The translations under genes and the position numbers were made by a program. Positions 48,101 through 57,869 of a DNA stretch of 64,000 bases are shown here, in pieces. Each line of letters opens with the position of its first letter. Positions within the stretch are counted from its first letter, which is position 1. The stretch is from Kappaphycus alvarezii (Eukaryota; Rhodophyta; Florideophyceae; Gigartinales; Solieriaceae): the NCBI GenBank assembly GCA_002205965.3, contig NADL03000604.1, forward strand, positions 1,426,001 through 1,490,000. The letters run 5' to 3'. The notes under the pieces are model-generated. The model did not search any database. It saw nothing but the letters and a program-made list of their open reading frames with translations, and had not been told where the DNA came from.

Positions 48101-48480
48101 TCGGTGTTTTGCGCGGGAAGGCAGGCGGATTGGGGAAGGTCGGTAAAATCGGCAAGGTCAAAAAGGTATGAGAGGTGGCGAGTGTTGAGGAGCGGTTTGG
48201 CAGCTTCTGCAAAATCAGCGTCTGGGAAAAGCAGGAGCAACTCGAACTTGATGTAGGATAGCATGGGTAGATATGAGGGTTTTATTGTGGCGCACGGGGG
48301 GCAAGAAACGGTTTTCTTCTTGTGGAACACGAGGGGCTTTATAGAGCTGGGGTAGAGGTGGGTTGGGGCAATGGGTTCGTTTACTGTATAGACAAGCTGG
48401 CTGATACTCAGTCAGCTAGCTTAGAAACTTTTTGCTGTAAATGAGTGAGCTTTACGGTACGTTGTATGATCTTTACTTCA
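45198..48480. other. Intergenic stretch with skewed and repeat-rich DNA
   Basis: No supported gene. From 46,030 to 46,700 the + strand is C/A-rich, then GC-rich to 46,960. In that second part a minus-strand frame starting at ATG 46,926 (MSATQFTEKPRGGYRTFRQ) and a possible + strand intron (GTACGT at about 46,753, TTTTACAG at about 46,820) each look mildly gene-like, but they exclude each other and neither gives a long product. The minus frame at 48,330-47,974 is unrecognised. GTACTGTAC strings occur at 45,645-45,670 and 45,935-45,965. Confidence 0.4.
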
Positions 48481-48489
48481 TGTTTTAAA

Positions 48490-49530
48490 TTGAATTGGAC
48501 TCACTTTGGCGAAGTCAATTGCAGCTGCTGCCTTCCTCGCCTCCAGCGCAGCGTCCAACAGGCTGTGTGCAGCCCTCCTCCCAGCGGCAATTACGGATCT
48601 CTCAACGTACCGAGGCATCGTCGAGGCGCACCAGATTTGGTCCCTCTCATGCTCCCAGTCCAGGATTATCCCCTTTAGTGCCCTCTGCTCAAACAAAACA
48701 CCATCACAGAAGACACTATCGGACGCCATCCACGAGCGGGTGCAAGAGGAGATCGATGTGGGCGACAATAGACGGCAGGCCTCCCGTGCCTCCATGGGGC
48801 TCCCCGGCGCGAAAGATTGGGTGTACTGCACCCCATCTCCGAGCCTTAAGACTAGCATTGAACCAAGAGAATTCTCAATATGGTCCAATACTATTGCCAA
48901 GTCCCGCTCTTCCCTCCGGAAACACCATGCCCCAAGCGGAACTGCCCCGAAACTCTCGACTGTTTCGGCGACCATCTGTTGCACTGCTTACACGGGGGCG
49001 AGAGGACGCGAAGACACGACTGTCAGGTTCGTTTATTGGCAAGCGATCTCATGAAAGCCGCGCGACATCCAGTCATCGAGCCGCGAGAAGGGGTCCACCG
49101 CACAAGACCCGATATTCGCGCAATGGGACGAACTGGCAGAACAGACTTCTTCGATGTCACCTTTGTCAACCCCCTAGCGCCCTCGAACAGGAGAGTGAAG
49201 ACATTCAACCCACTCACCTCACTTAACGCGGCAAGAACGGCGAAACACAGAAGATACGAGTCCTTTATCGCGTCTTCCGCCGGAAGTAGGCTAGTGCCCG
49301 TCCCTATCTCTACCCTCGGGGGATGGCACCCGGGCGCCCACGCGTTGCTAACCGACGTCGCACGCAACGTCGCTACGAGGGCATGGGAGACCTATGCAAA
49401 GGTCAAAGAAATCTTAACACAGCGTCATGCCGCAGCAGCAGTAATGTCCAATGCAGCGTGACTGTTGGCCGGCCTCCAGTCAGTTTTCTAGCGTTTTGAC
49501 AACTTCCCGCCAACCCTTTACATTGTAAGC
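48490..49530 (+). mobile_element. Second-lineage RLE non-LTR element, 5'-truncated copy
   Basis: Only the part after the RT domain is present, ending near 49,530. Similarity to the copy at 22.8-23.4 kb runs past the ORF stop into the 3' flank. Loss of the 5' part with a preserved 3' part is the usual product of incomplete target-primed reverse transcription. No poly(A) tail or target duplication is clear. Confidence 0.75.
48506..49461 (+). pseudogene. Zinc-finger/RLE C-terminal part of non-LTR polyprotein
   Basis: Frame 48,506 to about 48,880 starts AKSIAAAAFLASSAAS and runs to KDWVYCTPSPSLKTSIEPREF, the block that precedes the zinc finger in R2-like proteins. After a frameshift near 48,880 it goes on with CPKRNCPETLDCFGDHLLHC (CCHC finger, about 48,925-48,985), then GGERTRRHD, EPREGVHRTRPDIRAM (endonuclease PD motif) and DFFDVTFVNPL with the likely second catalytic Asp. 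The last part has YESFIASSAGSR and TLGGWHPGAHALLTDVAR and stops at 49,461. The RT domain is absent. Apart from one frameshift the frame is clean, so this copy is much younger than the 22.8-kb one. The other two frames here (48495-49226 and minus 48478-48984) are shadows. Confidence 0.82.
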
Positions 49531-49545
49531 CTTTACCATCACGAC

Positions 49546-49604
49546 ATCCCTTAGGAAACAGCTGACCTTTTTTTTCATGCATTAAAAACACCCCAAAGTT
49601 CCCC
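49546..49604 (-). repeat. Dispersed GGGGGAAATTT...AATGCATG repeat, copy 2 (inverted)
   Basis: Inverted copy of the 28.78-kb repeat: TCCCTTAGGAAACAGCTGACC, then TTCATGCATTAAAAACACCCC, shown here in short parts. It lies directly after the RLE copy and directly before the promoter-like repeat at 49,605. Confidence 0.72.
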
Positions 49605-49665
49605 CTTCATGTTTTATAAAGGGCGTACAAGCCTAGCTGACAGTGTAAGCTAAGATAGTTCAAGT
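49605..49665 (+). promoter_or_regulatory. TATA-like dispersed block, copy 1
   Basis: CTTCATGTTTTATAAAGGGC followed about 10 bases on by TAGCTGACAGTGTAAGC. The same two strings, with slightly wider spacing, occur at 54,593-54,660. The TATAAAG core looks like a promoter, but no gene follows closely. Possibly the end of a repeat family. Confidence 0.45.
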
Positions 49666-49958
49666 TGGTCGCTTAAAGTACGCGGTGTTGGACTGTACTG
49701 TCCTGGGCTGTGCCTCTGCACGTGGCCGACGTACGGTAAATCTTTAAAAATAAAGGCAATTATGCAATACTGTTCTTCGGTGTAACTGCTGCGCTATCGA
49801 TGAAGATAGTTTCATTTCAACACGTCGCGGTGTCCGAGATAATTACATAATTACAGCAGCGTGTACTGACAGTGCCCTTGATCCGGAGCATTAGGCGGTC
49901 ATTGCTTGCGTCCGTTTTGAGAGATGCAAAGCGAACGGGGACAACGCTTAGCATGCAT

Positions 49959-50690
49959 TCATCCCTTTGTATTTTCCTCGTCTTCCTGTGTTCGGCATGC
50001 ATTAGTGCGCACATCTCTCTTCCCAGTATTGCCTAACGCAGCACTACGGGAGGAGGTGCTTTGCATATTTGTTAGTCCTACTTCTGGAGTCCAAACCTCC
50101 TTCCGCATTCCGGAGGCGACGCGCTGCTTTCGCCCATCGTATTCGCCATGGACCATGACTTTTGTCAACATTGCGCTGTACCCCGGGAAGCAGCCCACGT
50201 AACACTTGACTCTGCTGTCACGAATCTTTTGGTCTAGTTCATGAGCTATAGGGAGCATTCATGTCTTTGGTATCGGGATCTTCCATACCCGTGCTCTGCA
50301 GAGTGATTCCCATTGGCCTTTGAGGTCTGCTTTTGTCATGTCCGCGGGGAGTTTGTGTCGAAGTGGAAAGGCTCTGAAGCTGACGCGTCCAAATTGGACG
50401 CGTTTGTCATTTTTTTTTGGCGTGCAGCATGTGCCCGATTTCTTCCTGCGTACCCGTGTAGCTTCCAGCGCTATCCGCTTTGCAAGACACCATTTCCGTG
50501 GCCCTCGGGACACACGTTGTACGCACACTTCGCTACTGGTCTTCCCTTTTGAGCACTTGATAATCACCACCCTCTCCTCCCTCGTCCTCCAGCTCACGGC
50601 CCATGCCGTAGCTCGCCGTGCCCTGTCTCTCGCATCACCTGATGCGTGAGTGACCCTGCTCGGTTTAGTGAATCTGTAATAAAAGAGTTT
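49959..50690 (-). pseudogene. Unidentified coding-like relic with one stop
   Basis: Two minus-strand frames are in the same phase and separated by a single TGA (near 50,260). The upstream part contains SGDARDRARRATAWAVSWRT, KWCLAKRIALEATRVRRK and MTKADLKGQWESLCRARVWK; the downstream part CYVGCFPGYSAMLTKVMVHGEYDGRKQ. Together they make about 240 codons of basic protein. I recognise no family. The first 40 codons are also found at 52,378-52,481, as a DNA repeat, so this may be a transposon-borne gene. The opposite strand has overlapping frames, so a chance origin is possible. Confidence 0.3.
50563..50690 (-). repeat. Dispersed repeat 'CACTAAACCGAG', copy 1
   Basis: About 125 bp, minus strand, with TTCACTAAACCGAGCAGGGT, GCATCAGGTGATGCGAGAGA and CGGCATGGGCCGTGAGCTGG. 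The other copy, at 52,378-52,481, is in the opposite orientation and directly followed by the GGGGGAAATTT repeat. Confidence 0.75.
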
Positions 50691-50937
50691 GTTTGTTGAT
50701 AATAACATTACTATCCTTGCAATGAACCCGTGTAGTGCTGGCCGACAATATTGTACGATGGCACAGTGCATTATATATTTGCCCTGTAATCAACATTTGC
50801 AGTACGGTTTTTTGTACACTGGGGTCAGTGTGTTGGTTTTCGGATTGTGCGCAGGTTTGGAGATACCGCACGATCAGGGGTTTTGCATGATTTGGTGACA
50901 TCACTGCGAACAGTACCCTCACGAGTACCTTGGCGGT

Positions 50938-50991
50938 GGAAGAGGTGGCCTTGTAGTCAAATGCAATATGAGGGGATCTTACGGCCCCAAC
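50938..50991 (-). pseudogene. Short fragment of the 14.7-kb RLE family
   Basis: GGAAGAGGTG...TCAAATGCAATATGAGGGG and CTTACGGCCCC on the + strand match 57,820-57,868, the end of the RLE fragment there, at about four bases out of five. Read on the minus strand it gives GAVRSPHIAF...KATSS against GAVRFLHTAI...KITSS. It is a debris-size piece of the element family. Confidence 0.5.
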
Positions 50992-51869
50992 CTTGTCGGT
51001 AGTGTACAGTGGACAGTGTGAAAGTCCTGGCGAAGGTAATACTGAAAGCACCATGTAAACTGGAAAGTACGGAAAACTTGTTCATGAGCTAGTTAAGCGT
51101 AACCAAAGTGTAGCACTCAATTCCTTGCCACACGTCTCCGTAATCTCCAGTACAGCCGCCTCTCCTTCACAAATCTAGGGCCCTCGTCGTCATGAAATCT
51201 GCAACTATGATGCCGACGAAAAGTTTGTGCACAGTGTGCTGCTTGAGGTTTGCTTGACGACAATGTGCAAAGAGCACTTTGGGTAGTTGCAACTCGTCTT
51301 GCCACTCATCTGCGATTCAAGATTGTCACCAAAATCAATGAAGGTACAGTATCTGAAACAGCAACAAAAAAAGGCAGCGACTGCACGTATCCCAGCCATC
51401 AACTATGAGGGACACCTTGGTTTGTTGACGTTGACGATAATGCCGTTAGTTCTTCGCCACGACTTTCGTGGTTCGTGGCTGGTACACCACAGAACTGTAT
51501 CTCCCCACTGGATCATCAGCAAAGTTTTCGAGAGGGTGTGGGATACATAGCCTCTCGAGTTCACTATAGAGGTGCAGTACCCGCTTAAAACCGTGTCTGT
51601 TTAATCACTGGCAAGCTTACACCGCGACATCAAGTCTACAAGAAAAGTAATACTCAATTTTATTGTTCTGAATGTCAGTAGACTATTGGGCGAGAAGAAA
51701 CTATGGCGGCTGGAATAATGCTCCCTCACTACATAAATAAAGAAATAAAAATACTGTAAATGGTAAAATAAAGTAAATGACAATTGCAATCAAAGTGGTT
51801 ATAATAGTGTTACGGGAGGTCAATAACTTTTTTGTGACTGGGCATGAATCATACCATTTCACAGGCTGA

Positions 51870-52067
51870 TCGTGATTTGTGCCCACTGAATTCAATGCTT
51901 TGCTGAGCACTCGCAAGGAACATGAAACGTGCTCATGGCTGGCCAAGGTTGAAGCATCAATTCGAGACTCCTCTTCTCTCTCTCAGGATCAACAGAAACA
52001 CACTGACGCGCTGACATCCATCGAAAGTGTGCGTACATACGCCAAGGACACCCTGTATATATATTAA
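51870..52067 (+). other. Candidate terminal exon, 60 codons
   Basis: An open + strand frame without an ATG start reads NALLSTRKEHETCSWLAKVE then SSLSQDQQKHTDALTSIESV and stops at 52,065-52,067. Composition is that of an ordinary helical protein, not of a skewed-DNA frame. It may be the last exon or the remains of an unknown gene. No family recognised. Confidence 0.25.
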
Positions 52068-52377
52068 ATTAGTACTGTACTGTATCTTTATTTCTCCGCG
52101 AAACATGAAATATTGTGTTCCAAACACACACGTTCTGAACCTCTGGCAGTGCCCGCCAATAATTAACCTATTTTAATAAAACTATTTTCATTGAAGGAAT
52201 CACAAGGCAAATCGTAAAATCTTAAAATTTTCAAGTTTGAAATTCCGGAACTAGAAGATGAAGCACTTTTGAACAAAAAACTATGGAGTTCTGCAGTATC
52301 AGCACTGGATTGGCGACAGCTCCTGAAGGTCTGGAACTACTTTTGACCATACACAAACAACAAACATACGCTTTTAT

Positions 52378-52481
52378 TAAATGTTCACTAAACCGAGCTG
52401 GGTCACTCGGGCATCAGGTGATGTGAGAGACAACGCACGGCGAGATACGGCATGGGCCGTCAGCTGGAGAACGAGGGAGGC
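52378..52481 (+). repeat. Dispersed repeat 'CACTAAACCGAG', copy 2
   Basis: + strand copy of 50,563-50,690: TTCACTAAACCGAGCTGGGT, CATCAGGTGATGTGAGAGAC, CGGCATGGGCCGTCAGCTGG. Confidence 0.75.
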
Positions 52482-52483
52482 GA

Positions 52484-52530
52484 GGGGGAAATTTTTGGGT
52501 TATTTTAATGCATGGAAGATGTGGTCGGTT
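52484..52530 (+). repeat. Dispersed GGGGGAAATTT...AATGCATG repeat, copy 3
   Basis: GGGGGAAATTTTTGGG, TATTTTAATGCATGGAAGA and GTGGTCGG, the same order of strings as at 28,777-28,835. With the inverted copy at 49,546 it brackets about 3 kb. Confidence 0.65.
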
Positions 52531-52583
52531 ATATCCATGCGGCTAATGCGTTATGCGGGATAAGTCGTCGCTGATGGGTAACA

Positions 52584-52745
52584 CTACAGTACATGACCTT
52601 CCTTACAGGGCCGGCTCAATGAGGCGAGGGTGGTGACCAATGGGTGGTATTCATCGGATGGCGGTTTCCCGCGGCGGAGTGCGAAAAAGGAGGCGACTTT
52701 GGTCAGGGCCTCACGGGCAGGTTTGCCGATGGCTCCGTAAGACAT
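52584..52745 (-). CDS. Candidate small gene or first exon, 53 aa
   Basis: ATG at 52,745 and TAG at 52,586-52,584, minus strand. The product starts MSYGAIGKPAREALTKVASF and goes on FALRRGKPPSDEYHPLVTTL, with balanced composition and a probable N-terminal amphipathic helix. The codons use G/C at third positions more than the AT-rich surroundings. Near its end the sequence CCCT|GTAAGG is a good splice donor (about 52,606), so this could be exon 1 of a longer gene whose next exon I cannot see. No family recognised. Confidence 0.36.
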   Translation of the reverse strand: MSYGAIGKPAREALTKVASFFALRRGKPPSDEYHPLVTTLASLSRPCKEGHVL

Positions 52746-53442
52746 ACAAGTAGTTTTTCAGCGGAGCCAGAGTCTTGACTCAGAATGACTCAGGAGATTT
52801 TTATGAATTAAGTTTATTTCATTTCAGTCGGGACAACATCGGATTCTAATAACCGATTTTGGATTTATCAGTAGTCTACTGTAGCAGATAAAGGCAAACT
52901 TTCACAGGAGTGTGCCCCACAGTAAAGCTTTGAAAGAATCGGCGGATTTCTACACGTGCAAACCGAATCCAGTTTATTCATAAATATATCCTAAACTTTA
53001 TACTTCATTGGGTCGCGAAATTTGTGTATGTTTTATACTACATGAAGTAAAGATGATTACACATGTTTGTACAGTAGCTTCCGCAAAAAAACTTACTGTA
53101 AAGTTATATATATATATATTATAAGTAGTTTACTGAAAAATGGTTGAAAAACAGAAACTTTCAGTCGTATTTGTATGGTGCTTTGATGGTACGCGTGAAA
53201 AGCCAGGGTTCGGATTTTCCCGGCTGGCCTGCAATGCAGCTATTGCACCTGCCAAACGTGGCTCATGTGGTTAGCTCTCGTCAAAAATAAAAAAAAAGTA
53301 GTCGGACCATTCAAAGTACTGTATACTAATGCCATACAGTAAAGAATAGTATAGTACTGTACCACACAGACACAGCGTACACTGAAGATAACGTACGTAT
53401 GTAACTGGCAGTCCTCGAATTGGTGTGGGTCATACTAACCAA

Positions 53443-53643
53443 TCACGCGAAAGAAATTTGGTCCAAATCGCCTACTTCCTGCATGGTGTGTGAGCAAATC
53501 AAAAGATTCCCCGCAACAAACAAGTTGCGCAGGTGTCCCATGTACTCGTCAAATGGATGAATACACCGTAGCCAGCCGCACCAGACTGAACTGTTTTCCG
53601 TATTGCGTTTCTTGTGGGAGCCGCCAAAGCAGACCAAAATTAC
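53443..53643 (-). other. Coding-like 3' fragment of an unknown gene
   Basis: A minus-strand frame without an ATG reads VCFGGSHKKRNTENSSVWCG, then FDEYMGHLRNLFVAGNLLIC and ends QISFA-stop at 53,443. It looks like ordinary protein, but I recognise no domain and see no upstream exon. The surrounding DNA (52,750-54,300) is otherwise empty, with a (TA)n run near 53,107 and GTACTGTAC strings near 53,330 and 53,935. Confidence 0.25.
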
Positions 53644-54305
53644 GCTAGGGATGCGACACTAATGTAGTATCATAGCCCAAAAGGTATGACACGTGTAGCA
53701 CGCAGCAAGGTTGCTGATGGAAGTCTACTGTAAGCACTACAAGCCGAGCTCACAGTATCTGACAGAACTACTAACCGTTGCGCTCAACGGGTTGGCTTCA
53801 TCTTATTGTGGTAAGAACAAGTGTTTACTTCTTCTGTCTGATGGTTGATGATTCTTGCTTTGGACTTGCTCACCTACTCGATACGCAAGCCCTTATATAG
53901 AATTTTTGGAAGCCCGTCTGCACTGTATTTGAAAGTACAGTACAGAGCAGTGTAGAGCTAATCCACCGTAAAAATTAAATCTAGTCGCTACAGTAGCGTT
54001 TTGTACTACACTAATATCATAAAATATCTAAGCATTCCTGCTGAGCTGTCACAGATGCTGCACTGGCACCATCGCGAGCCCTTTTGAATAACACCTAAAT
54101 CCTACACAACGCCTACCTCTAAAACTCCCCCGATTCTGAGCCCCGGATCTCTCGCCGTTCACATACTCCCCATTCGCTAAACTTATTACCAACCAAAATA
54201 TTAACCAATTATTAATGAGTAAAACAATTAACTAAATATGCAAGCATATCGTATGGTAATGCTTAAACCTTTAAGTCCGGTGAGGTCTTACTAAGAGCGT
54301 ATTTG

Positions 54306-54362
54306 CCGTATAGTTAGGACGCGCGGAATCTCCTGTAGATACTTAATGCATTAGACTTCTCA
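54306..54362 (-). pseudogene. Family X 3' end, without RLE retrotransposon
   Basis: On the minus strand AAGTCTAATGCATTAAGTAT and then CGCGTCCTAACTATACGG match the last codons and 3' flank of family X at 14,680-14,735 at about five bases in six. After ATACGG the two sequences part: here no RLE retrotransposon follows. Confidence 0.6.
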
Positions 54363-54592
54363 GTACAAGGATTCAGTAAGTCCCTACTCAAGCAAATACT
54401 AAAATTGTGTACTAAAACGTTTCAATGGCGCTACAATACACGGCCTTGCACATATAGCAAGGTTGTCTGCCTGAATCTGTCTTTAACAGTTGGCGTACCG
54501 CAGACAGTTGAACTGAAGATATTTACTGTACAGAAATGTACTGTACTTTACAATACATATACAGTCATACAGCACAGTATACTCATCGTTAC

Positions 54593-54660
54593 TTCATGAT
54601 TTATAAAGGGCACAAAATGCTTCCAATAGTATAGCTGACAGTGTAAGCCATAATATTTGC
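54593..54660 (+). promoter_or_regulatory. TATA-like dispersed block, copy 2
   Basis: CTTCATGATTTATAAAGGGC and TAGCTGACAGTGTAAGC, as at 49,605-49,665. Confidence 0.45.
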
Positions 54661-55160
54661 AATGTGTCGCTGCTCAACTTCGGAGTACCCTAAGCTGTAG
54701 GGCATGTGTTTCAAATACACAGGCCTGCCTCTTTCCTTTTGGGAAAATAACCGTTTTTCATCTGTAATCAGTAAGGAAATCTTCTCCGGTTTGAGCGAAT
54801 CAACAAATCAGCAAATTTTTGCTCTTTCGTTGCCGTGCACGCTCGCACAGGTTGGATTTCTAGGGCAAATTTTTACACTGGGGCAAATCTAGGGTGTAGA
54901 ACAGACCGATTTGCCTCAGAAGTTTGCCTTTGGAGATCAAATAGGCAAACACTTGGCACACGATCCTCGGCGCGATTTCGCGCTAGACTCGAAAGCAAAC
55001 CTTGCCAAAATCCCTTTCGTTCTACGATGACCAGGCTATAGGAGCTATCTACGCCGTACTTTCCCCATCATCACCGCATAATCGTGCTTCAAAGCGAACA
55101 ATTTTTGAGCGAGGGGATCACCGACAGTCTCCGACAAATCATTTGACCGTGAACGCGTCC

Positions 55161-55947
55161 ATGAAACAAAAAATTCGCGGGTCTAACTTCGTGCCGTCTG
55201 AAGGCGAAGCTATCGCAAAGGCCTTCATTCATTCCTCCGAAAACGCGATCAATGGTGCCGAACAGAAGAGTAAAAGCTTCTTCTTCCACCTCACCGAGAC
55301 GTACAATGACACTTTCAAGCCAACTACTCGCGAGCGGCACTCAAACGAATCTGTCAAAGCAAGGGTGAAGATGATTAGCAAAGCGTGCACGGCGTTCTCA
55401 GGATGCTATGGCCGAATCTTGAGATTGCAGCCCACTGGAACCAATCCCTCCGACCTCGTTCGGCTCGCTACAGGTCTATACAATGGGAGGGATATGCGAT
55501 CCGCAGCTGATGACTGCGGGAAGCAGTTTAAGTTTCTTTATGCTTGGCACGTTTTGAAAGAGTATCCGCGCTTCAGCGCAGTTCATGATGAGATTGTTGA
55601 GGACGCAAAAGTGTATCCCAGCTCTGAGGAGATAATATCTTCCAGCGATCAGAAAGCGGAAAGGATCGACTCTTTCCAACGGGATGAAAAGCCGTCTTAT
55701 TCCTCAAAGCGTCCAATCGGAAGAACTCTTGCAGAGAAGTATTTGCAAAAAGAGCGTATTGCTAATGAGAAACTGCGGCTTGCAAATCAATGCTGCTGAG
55801 GCGGAGGAAACCGCTGAATACTTCGCAACGATGCGCAATAGAGTGATAGCCAACCTGCGTGAGGTTGAAGCAAAAGAACGAGGCATACAAGAAGCCAAGG
55901 AGACTACGCCGATTGAGCATGAGGTCAACCCTCCTGGAGCAGAGTAG
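55161..55947 (+). pseudogene. Myb/NAM-like partner ORF of Harbinger 2, one frameshift
   Basis: The first in-frame ATG is at 55,161 (MKQKIRGSNF); the frame is open further upstream to about 55,000. The first domain, GSNFVPSEGEAIAKAFIHSS, then ETYNDTFKP, HSNESVKARVKMISKACTAF and KFLYAWHVLKEYPRF, is the trihelix/NAM-associated type found as the second protein of PIF/Harbinger elements. A charged linker follows (PIGRTLAEKYLQKERIANEK), then after a one-base shift near 55,785 a coiled coil (AEAEETAEYFATMRNRVIAN) to the stop at 55,945-55,947. It probably bound the TTTGCC repeats at the ends or guided the transposase. Only one frame break, so recently active compared with other relics. Confidence 0.82.
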
Positions 55948-55957
55948 CACATTTCAT

Positions 55958-57252
55958 CTAAATGTCGCCAAGTGCGCTCCAGAGATGTTCTACCAGAAGC
56001 CGTTTCGTCTCGAGATGAGCTTCGATATTGGCTATGTATATTTTTGTCATGCACAATGCTGCAATTGATCCCGGTGGAACATGAGCATTGTCCTCCTCAT
56101 GCCACATGTGTCTGTAGGAAGCTCCGCTCTCCACTTCTATCGGTATTTTTGGGCTGGGATTCGTGCTTTTTTCTTTCGGAGGATAACCATCTATATCGAT
56201 GGTCATGTTGTGAAGTAAAACGCGGCACTTGGCCACGATTGCCATATATTCTCTGCTCTGAAACCGGCTTGATCTTTTCACTATGTGCCACTTGTTTTGT
56301 AACCTCCCAAAAGCACGTTAGACATCTTTCCGGATGCTCTACTGCGTCGCAGCGATTAGACGTTCTTTCCTGTTTGCTGGGTGCGGCTCAGGAAAAATAA
56401 ATCACGGGTAGCGCGGGTAGATACCGTCCGCAAACCAATACGGTTTGTTGCGCTCGTGGCTAGAGATGAAATACTTGAGAGGAAGCGGGTACGTTCCGGA
56501 TGCTATTTTATTCAGTAGAGGAGAGTTCCCGAGCACGTTGATATCGTTAGCACTCCCCGGCATACCGAAGAATATATGCCAAATCCCTATCCTGTCGTCC
56601 GCTATGGCTTCCAATGTAATCGTCGGAGTTCCTTCTTTGCCCACAAACTGTCCATGCCATGCCGTAGGACACCTCTCCCATAACCACTTGCAGCAATCTA
56701 TTGAACCGATCAGCCCTGGACAACCTCGCCTGGAATTACGTTGAGGAATGCCGTTTAGGTCTTCCGCTGAAGGGCTGCGTAGGTATTCGATGCCAAACAA
56801 GGCTACTACCGCATCACAGAAATGTTGGACGCACTTTAGCGTAGTGGACTCCGCAATCCAGACGTACTCGTCAATTGAATTTGAACTACTGCCATATCCG
56901 AGCATACGTAGTGTCGCAGTGATGATCTTTTCGTCCGTCGAAAGACCTACCTTTCCTGCGGCGTCCTTTTGGCGGAAGAAAAATTTATCATGTGCAGGCA
57001 ACCCACCGCGAAAGTGGCAGTAAAATTCACGCGATATACGAAACGGACGCTTGAACGCCTCGGCCGATTAGACGGTATGGGATGAGAAGTAGTCCTGATA
57101 GAGTCGTTGCGCTCCTTGTTTGCGATAGCGCTCAATATTGGGGGCCATTACTGGCCGGGAGCCTCCCGACAGACATTATCTTCCACTTCTGAAGAACTGG
57201 AGAGAATATCGAACATATTGACCTCATCCTCCAGGAGTATTTCAAGGTCCAT
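55958..57252 (-). pseudogene. PIF/Harbinger DDE transposase with four stop codons
   Basis: The product starts MDLEILLEDEVNMFD at 57,252, shifts frame near 57,150 and from there runs in one frame to 55,958. Blocks: YQDYFS, FKRPFRISREFY, RQKDAAGKVGLSTDEKI, LGYGSSSNSIDEYV, GSIDCCKW (first catalytic Asp), GKEGTPTITLEAIADDRI, FFGMPGSANDINVL (second Asp), WFADGIYP, then RKDV-stop-RAFG, where the stop (TAA, 56,320-56,318) replaces the third catalytic residue Glu. Other stops: TAA 57,070, TGA 56,404, TAG 56,341. It ends with LVEHLW, the usual HARBI1-like C-terminus. It cut and pasted the element before these mutations. Apart from the single frameshift all damage is nonsense substitutions, not indels. 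Confidence 0.9.
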
Positions 57253-57414
57253 TTGGTTGGCCTGGTCGTTTGATTCTCGTGAACCGGTGGGGGAGTTCAC
57301 TCTTGAGGCATATTGGCATAAGGGCAAATTTACACCGACCAGTAAACGGGCACCAAGTTTGCCTATTTTCTCATTTGCTCAAAGCGCCGGTGGAGATGTC
57401 CTAAAGCAGATACG

Positions 57415-57868
57415 TGAAGAAGATTTACGAATCCAGTGTCTACTTGATCCTGCAAAAGTCCTAATTATATGGCTAAAACCTACCCGGATGTACCTCGTCG
57501 TCTGGGTGGGGGCCCGTAAGAGTACAGCTTGAGCGATGGATGACCAGAGGTTGCAACTCAGTCGCTGGTATACACGGCGGCGGATAACAGCGGGTGTCGA
57601 GTGACACTTGAACGCCATCCGCGGAACTAACTCCTCAGTGAACGCAATGGTACCAGGGGAAGAGGCGCCCAGGGAATCAAACGCCAGGGGTCTAAATGTT
57701 TATTTCGGCATGTATGGCGCAGAAGATGGGTCAGCTGAGGGAGCGGAGAGACGTCGGGCGAGGTTGCGTTCCAGAGTTGTACCCTTGTCGCGGTCCGCCA
57801 CGTCAGCAGCACCGGGGGAAGAGGTGATCTTTTTTTCAATTGCAGTATGAAGGAACCTTACGGCCCCC
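57415..57868 (-). pseudogene. X/RLE junction fragment, second copy
   Basis: 57,475-57,868 on the minus strand matches the last quarter of the 14.7-kb RLE ORF: DKGTTLERNLARRL (against DKVTTLERNIARRL) and CHSTPAVIRRRVYQRLSCNL, then WSSIAQAVL. At 57,415-57,475 the + strand matches the last codons and 3' flank of family X (AAGAAGATTTACGAATCC; AGTGTCTAC; AGTCCTAATTATATGG). So the same X/RLE junction as at 14.7 kb is present. The RLE part is 5'-truncated and its stop codon is not kept. Confidence 0.72.
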
Positions 57869-57869
57869 T

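Larger units (their letters stand above)
54850..57390. mobile_element. PIF/Harbinger DNA transposon 2 with subterminal TTTGCC repeats
   Basis: A Myb/NAM-like ORF on + (55,161-55,947) and a DDE transposase on minus (57,252-55,958) are arranged tail-to-tail only 10 bp apart. Both outer flanks carry repeated TTTGCC/GGCAAA hexamers: left at about 54,862, 54,878, 54,909, 54,923 and 54,943, right at about 57,324 and 57,360. AATAGGCAAAC followed by TTGG (left, 54,940) is inverted at the right end (57,352-57,372). Exact ends and the target duplication are not resolved. It lies next to the X/RLE junction at 57.4 kb. Confidence 0.8.

Noticed and set aside
47780..48330. Minus frame 48,330-47,974 and the 47.8-48.06 kb frames as a gene
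   Set aside because: Composition acceptable but no motif, overlapping frames on both strands, and no start or splice signal that stands out.
54306..54362. Reading this fragment as an RLE retrotransposon 3' end
   Set aside because: The match is to the X end and its flank only; the RLE-specific bases beyond ATACGG are absent.
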